From IMG/VR virus record IMGVR_UViG_3300017963_000744, positions 1 through 23,810 of that record: DNA of 23,810 nucleotides; one strand, written 5' to 3'. The DNA comes from a virus. The translations under genes were made by a program, and so were the position numbers. Positions 20,498-23,810 of this stretch are shown here, in pieces. The notes beneath the pieces are model-generated. The model saw only the letters and a list, made by a program, of their open reading frames with translations, was not told the DNA's origin and made no database searches. Position 1 is the first letter of the stretch; every line of letters begins with the position of its first letter.

Positions 20498-22678
20498 ATG
20501 GCAAGTGAGTTGGCGTTAGGATCGTTGAATCGTGCTAGATATGCTGGATTGGATTTTGATACTCATAACGATGATTTGTTGGCTAGATTACAAGTGAAAT
20601 ATGCGGCGGAGTTTAATGATTTCTCTGTAGCTAGTTTAGGTATTATGCTTTTGGATCTCACTGCGTATGGTTTGGACACCCTGAGTTTTTATTTAGATCG
20701 TAGAGCTACGGATATGTATTTGTCCACGGCGCGTACGCGGCGGAGTGTTGCGAGGACTAGTCGTCAATTGGGCTATAAAATGGGTGGTGCGGTAGCATCT
20801 TCGGTTGATTTGCGTGTTGTAGTTAATGATGTTCATACGTTTGATGTGCCGATACCGGCCGGGTTCCAATTTGATGGTCCGGATGATTTGATTTTTGAAG
20901 CTGCTGAGGAAGTTCTTTTCACTCCTTCTGAGCAGGGACTTGATAACTTCAAATATGTTCCGTGTTATGAAGGGGAGACTATTCAGGAGACGTTTGTTTC
21001 TGATGGAACGTCTGCTCAGGTGTTTGAGTTGCGCAGGGTGCCTTCGGACAAGTATGTTGTTCAGGGTGCCGTTGTGTGTACTGTGGATGGTGCTACGTGG
21101 GAAGAAGTATCGCTTTTGGAGTACGGTGCAACTGATCAGGTTGAGGTTGGCTACAACGATGTCCCGGCTACGATTCGTTTTGGGGACGGTATTTTTGGTA
21201 ATATTCCAGCGGCTGAGACATCTATAGTTGTGACATATGTAGCTTCTAGGGGGAAATCTGGGCAGGTTCAGGCGAGTACTATTGAGTCCGAAACGTCTAG
21301 TTTGGTGGTGTCATTCACGGAAATAGCTTTAACGGTTACTAACCCTGAAGGTTCTGTTGGTGGGGATGATTGGGAATCTATTTCTAGTGCGAAAGCTTTT
21401 GCACCTAAGGTTCGTAAGTCTGGTGATTCTGCTGTAGTGGGTGAGGATTATGAAGCCCTGGCTGGTTCTTTTAGTGATCCTCTTTTTGGTAGAGTGGCTG
21501 TGGCTAAGGCTTTGTCGTCTCGGTCGGCAGCGACGGATCTCACGGTTCAGAATTATTTGTTAGATATTAGAAATGGTGTCGATGTTCTGAACACGTCATT
21601 GTTGGCTGCTACTACTGCTATAGTGAGTGCTCTGGATTCGATTGATAGTTCTGTGATTACTCTTAATAGTGATGTTGTGGATATTACTTCTCAGCAAAGT
21701 ACTATTGATACGGAAGCTACTTCTGCGCGTTCGAACACACGCACGATTAAGGATTATACGGGGGAGATTGGTGTTGATGCAACAGATATAGGAAACTTTG
21801 TTACAGATGGGAAGTCAGCTGTGGATGCTATTGCGACGCATGCTACTACTAGTCAGCTTACAACTGCTGATAAAAATTCATTGAAAGGCTATTTTGATTT
21901 GATTCAATCTGAAGCAACGGCAATAGGTAGTGCTGTTGTTAATGCGGAAGCTTTGGCGAATGCAGCTATTAGTGATTTGAATTCCGTTTTGAGTGAGTCC
22001 TCGGATTTGAGTGTTTCTATTGTGTCTATTAGTTCTGTGAGCTCGTCTATTAATACACAGAGTGCGGCTATACGAACTGAGGCAAGTGGTATTGATACTG
22101 ATAATGATACGCTTGTGGATCTGGTAGATCCTACATTATCTTCGAGTGCGGTTTATGGCATAAATACGCATTTTGATAGGATTTTGGCGAATGATTGTAA
22201 AGCTAACTTGGTGACTGTTCCTATTTTGGTGCGAGATTCAGGAGGTTTCTATACGGCACCGTCTAGTGGGTTAGTAAGTTCTCTTCAGACTTTTTTGGAT
22301 GGTAGGAAGGAAGTTACTCAAACCGTATCGGTCACGTCAGGTGAGAATTTTCTTATCAGTGCTGTAGTTCGAGCTCGAGTGGGTGTGTTCAGTGGGTATT
22401 CAGAAGCTGTTATTCAAACTTCAGTGGTGTCTGTTATTGAAGGGGTTCTTCGAGATAGAGATTTCGGTGTTTCATTGTATGAGTCTGATTTGGATGATGT
22501 TATTTTGGATGTGGTTGGCGTGGCTTTTGTTAATACTAGAATACAGGGACATTTAGATACGGATGGTACTACGATACTGACGTCTCGTCTTGATTCTGAT
22601 AGTAATCTTATAATTTTAGATAGTGAGATTATTAGTAGAGGGACGGTTACGGTCACAACTGAAGTTGTTTCTGAATGA
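20498..22678 (+). CDS. Baseplate wedge protein, gp6/J-like, with large coiled-coil-like insertion
   Basis: A 726-residue wedge protein; ATG start with GAGGAG upstream. The N terminus (about 40-100: 'L-L-D-L-T-A-Y-G-L-D-T-L-S-F-Y-L-D-R-R-A', 'L-G-Y-K') and the beta region to about 335 ('R-F-G-D-G-I-F-G-N-I-P' at 227-237) match the gp6/gpJ fold that dimerises to form the wedge ring. The conserved C-terminal part returns at about 570-726. Between about 350 and 550 is a Ser/Thr/Ala/Asp-rich segment with heptad-like Leu/Ile/Val spacing and almost no aromatic residues, which reads as a long helical hairpin or coiled coil inserted in the fold. This insertion is unusual for the family and may add a spoke to the baseplate. 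Confidence 0.88.
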   Translation: MASELALGSLNRARYAGLDFDTHNDDLLARLQVKYAAEFNDFSVASLGIMLLDLTAYGLDTLSFYLDRRATDMYLSTARTRRSVARTSRQLGYKMGGAVASSVDLRVVVNDVHTFDVPIPAGFQFDGPDDLIFEAAEEVLFTPSEQGLDNFKYVPCYEGETIQETFVSDGTSAQVFELRRVPSDKYVVQGAVVCTVDGATWEEVSLLEYGATDQVEVGYNDVPATIRFGDGIFGNIPAAETSIVVTYVASRGKSGQVQASTIESETSSLVVSFTEIALTVTNPEGSVGGDDWESISSAKAFAPKVRKSGDSAVVGEDYEALAGSFSDPLFGRVAVAKALSSRSAATDLTVQNYLLDIRNGVDVLNTSLLAATTAIVSALDSIDSSVITLNSDVVDITSQQSTIDTEATSARSNTRTIKDYTGEIGVDATDIGNFVTDGKSAVDAIATHATTSQLTTADKNSLKGYFDLIQSEATAIGSAVVNAEALANAAISDLNSVLSESSDLSVSIVSISSVSSSINTQSAAIRTEASGIDTDNDTLVDLVDPTLSSSAVYGINTHFDRILANDCKANLVTVPILVRDSGGFYTAPSSGLVSSLQTFLDGRKEVTQTVSVTSGENFLISAVVRARVGVFSGYSEAVIQTSVVSVIEGVLRDRDFGVSLYESDLDDVILDVVGVAFVNTRIQGHLDTDGTTILTSRLDSDSNLIILDSEIISRGTVTVTTEVVSE

Positions 22679-22698
22679 GTTGGTTTTTGTGTCTTGTA

Positions 22699-22729
22699 TT
22701 GGTAATCTTTTTACTTTTAGTGCTACACT
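22699..22729 (+). promoter_or_regulatory. Possible promoter before the fibre-type gene
   Basis: TTGGTA (22699-22704) and TACACT (22724-22729), preceded by TGC (extended -10), are separated by 19 bases within a 93-base gap. The match is only partial. A promoter here would separate fibre expression from the baseplate operon. AGTG-CTA-CACT is a small inverted repeat over the same -10. Confidence 0.25.
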
Positions 22730-22771
22730 GATTTTGTATGGAACTTCACTCGGGGGTATGAGAGAGGTGGT

Positions 22772-23810
22772 ATGACACGGACAGCTATTCGGCAGGACCC
22801 CCAGCTCCAGTCATCTGAAACTTACGATGATAGTATAGCTCCGTCACTTGCGAATTATGTTACAAATGTGACGGATGGTGAGGATGATTTTAATTCTTTG
22901 CGTTCGTTATGTCATACGATAGTGAAGCGGAGAACTGGGAATTGGTATGATGATCTAACTACTCCGACGACGTTCACTGGTGAGGGAGAGACTCAGCGGG
23001 GTGTTGATGATCTGAATATAGATCTGCACGAGTTGGAGCGGAAACGAATACTTAATCGCCGGCCTGTTGTTGGTGCGAGTGTGGGGCCGGTGGCGACGGA
23101 TGCACAGCATATAATTTTGGATGCGGCAGGAGAGCTCCCTGGAAATACTACGGCTGCCGTAGGGGCTGTGACTTCGTTAGGTACTGTTGTGGCGTATGCT
23201 TCGACGTTTGATAGTGCACAGCTCACTGAGGTATCTGGTGGGAATGCACTTCAGCCTAAAAACCTTTGTAAAATAACGGATGCGGCATCTGGTGACCCTA
23301 TTCTCACATCTACTGGCAGAGAGGTGTATGGTTTGCTGCAAAGCGAATCAAATACAGATAAACACACGATTACAACAACGACTACTACAAGGGTTCAGAT
23401 TAGTTTTGTTGTACGGAATTCAACGAATGATGATTTGGAGTTGGCTGCTACGGGTGAGATGGACGCGAAGACGTTCGACTATGCGCCGGTAGAACGTTAT
23501 GCTTGGGATCCTCTTCCGGAAGAGGCGTTTTTGGGTGATGATTTTGTGGATGTTGGTGCTGCTAATGTAAGTCGGCAATCTGGTTATGATAACCAGGGAA
23601 CAACGGCGGTTGATCTGACAACGAATGCTACGTTGGATTTGGAAGGTGCTGGGTTAGCTTGGAGAATTCGTGATGATGCTGAAGCGAATCTTTTCAGTGT
23701 TATTGAGGGTTCGGCTGGAAGTACGTCTGAGGTTGAGTTTGGAGCGGCTGTTGATGTTTTTGACAATGATGCGGTTGATAATAATTTTGCGGGTCAACTT
23801 AAGGTGGCCA
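22772..23810 (+). CDS. Probable tail fibre/appendage protein, 5' part only
   Basis: The frame is open from ATG 22772 (GAGAGGTGG at 22762-22770) to the end of the window, 346 codons, with no stop; the rest lies outside. The N terminus 'Y-D-D-S-I-A-P-S-L-A-N-Y-V-T-N-V-T-D-G-E-D-D-F-N-S-L-R-S-L' then 'T-G-N-W-Y-D-D-L' (about 18-62) is the layout of large virion surface proteins that follow the baseplate genes in uncultivated myoviruses. Residues 95-345 are Thr/Asp/Gly-rich beta sequence, probably a fibre shaft domain. Because it follows the gp6-like gene directly, it is likely attached to the baseplate. Receptor-binding function is inferred, since the distal end is missing. Confidence 0.75.
   Translation, partial: MTRTAIRQDPQLQSSETYDDSIAPSLANYVTNVTDGEDDFNSLRSLCHTIVKRRTGNWYDDLTTPTTFTGEGETQRGVDDLNIDLHELERKRILNRRPVVGASVGPVATDAQHIILDAAGELPGNTTAAVGAVTSLGTVVAYASTFDSAQLTEVSGGNALQPKNLCKITDAASGDPILTSTGREVYGLLQSESNTDKHTITTTTTTRVQISFVVRNSTNDDLELAATGEMDAKTFDYAPVERYAWDPLPEEAFLGDDFVDVGAANVSRQSGYDNQGTTAVDLTTNATLDLEGAGLAWRIRDDAEANLFSVIEGSAGSTSEVEFGAAVDVFDNDAVDNNFAGQLKVA

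Noticed and set aside
5797-22678. Extracellular contractile injection system or R-type tailocin instead of a phage
   Set aside because: No AAA+ ATPase typical of eCIS is present, and gp13/gp14-like neck genes and a frameshifted chaperone precede the tape measure as in phages. A tailocin cannot be fully excluded, because capsid and terminase genes lie outside the window.

Overview
The window is a stretch of the late structural module of a tailed double-stranded DNA phage with a contractile tail (a myovirus). All supported genes lie on the + strand. They are packed tightly, with many 1-4 base stop/start overlaps, and most carry GAGG/GGAGG-type ribosome binding sites. GTG starts are unusually common (nine genes). 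No integrase, host gene, tRNA, terminase or capsid gene is visible, so lifestyle and host cannot be read from this window. The divergent sequences and the style of the fibre-type proteins suggest an uncultivated or poorly sampled phage.

Layout. 1-291 is an AT-rich leader without a convincing gene. 292-1540 holds two low-complexity, acidic or repeat-rich proteins and a 45-residue zinc ribbon. 1567-5332 is the neck and tail-completion region: a T4 gp13-like connector, a likely gp14-like head-closure protein, a protein with two zinc sites, two unassigned proteins and a probable tail terminator. A small protein (5336-5716) follows; its C-terminal HeH/SAP-like tail matches that of the protein at 831-1400. 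5797-11240 encodes the tail sheath (857 residues, with large insertions), two small virion-type proteins, and two divergent gp19-family tail tube proteins.

11249-13356 is the accessory and chaperone block before the tape measure. It holds a Lys-rich small protein, a cysteine-rich 96-residue protein, an unusual degenerate HNH zinc domain fused to two ribbon-helix-helix repeats, and a T4_baseplate-family tail assembly chaperone. The chaperone ends at a T TTT TTC slippery heptamer, and a -1 shift there would extend it by a conserved-looking C-terminal domain. The tape measure protein (1345 residues) follows. 17556-22678 is the baseplate: LysM/gp53-like protein, gpD/gp27-like hub, gp5/VgrG-like spike, gp25-like wedge and gp6/J-like wedge. 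The window ends inside a probable tail fibre or appendage gene.

Together these genes build the neck, the contractile tube and sheath, the length ruler with its chaperones, and a minimal P2/T4-type baseplate. The least expected items are the HNH-RHH-RHH protein inside the tail operon, the apparent programmed frameshift, duplicated beta modules inserted in the sheath, and a long coiled-coil-like insertion in the gp6-like wedge protein.
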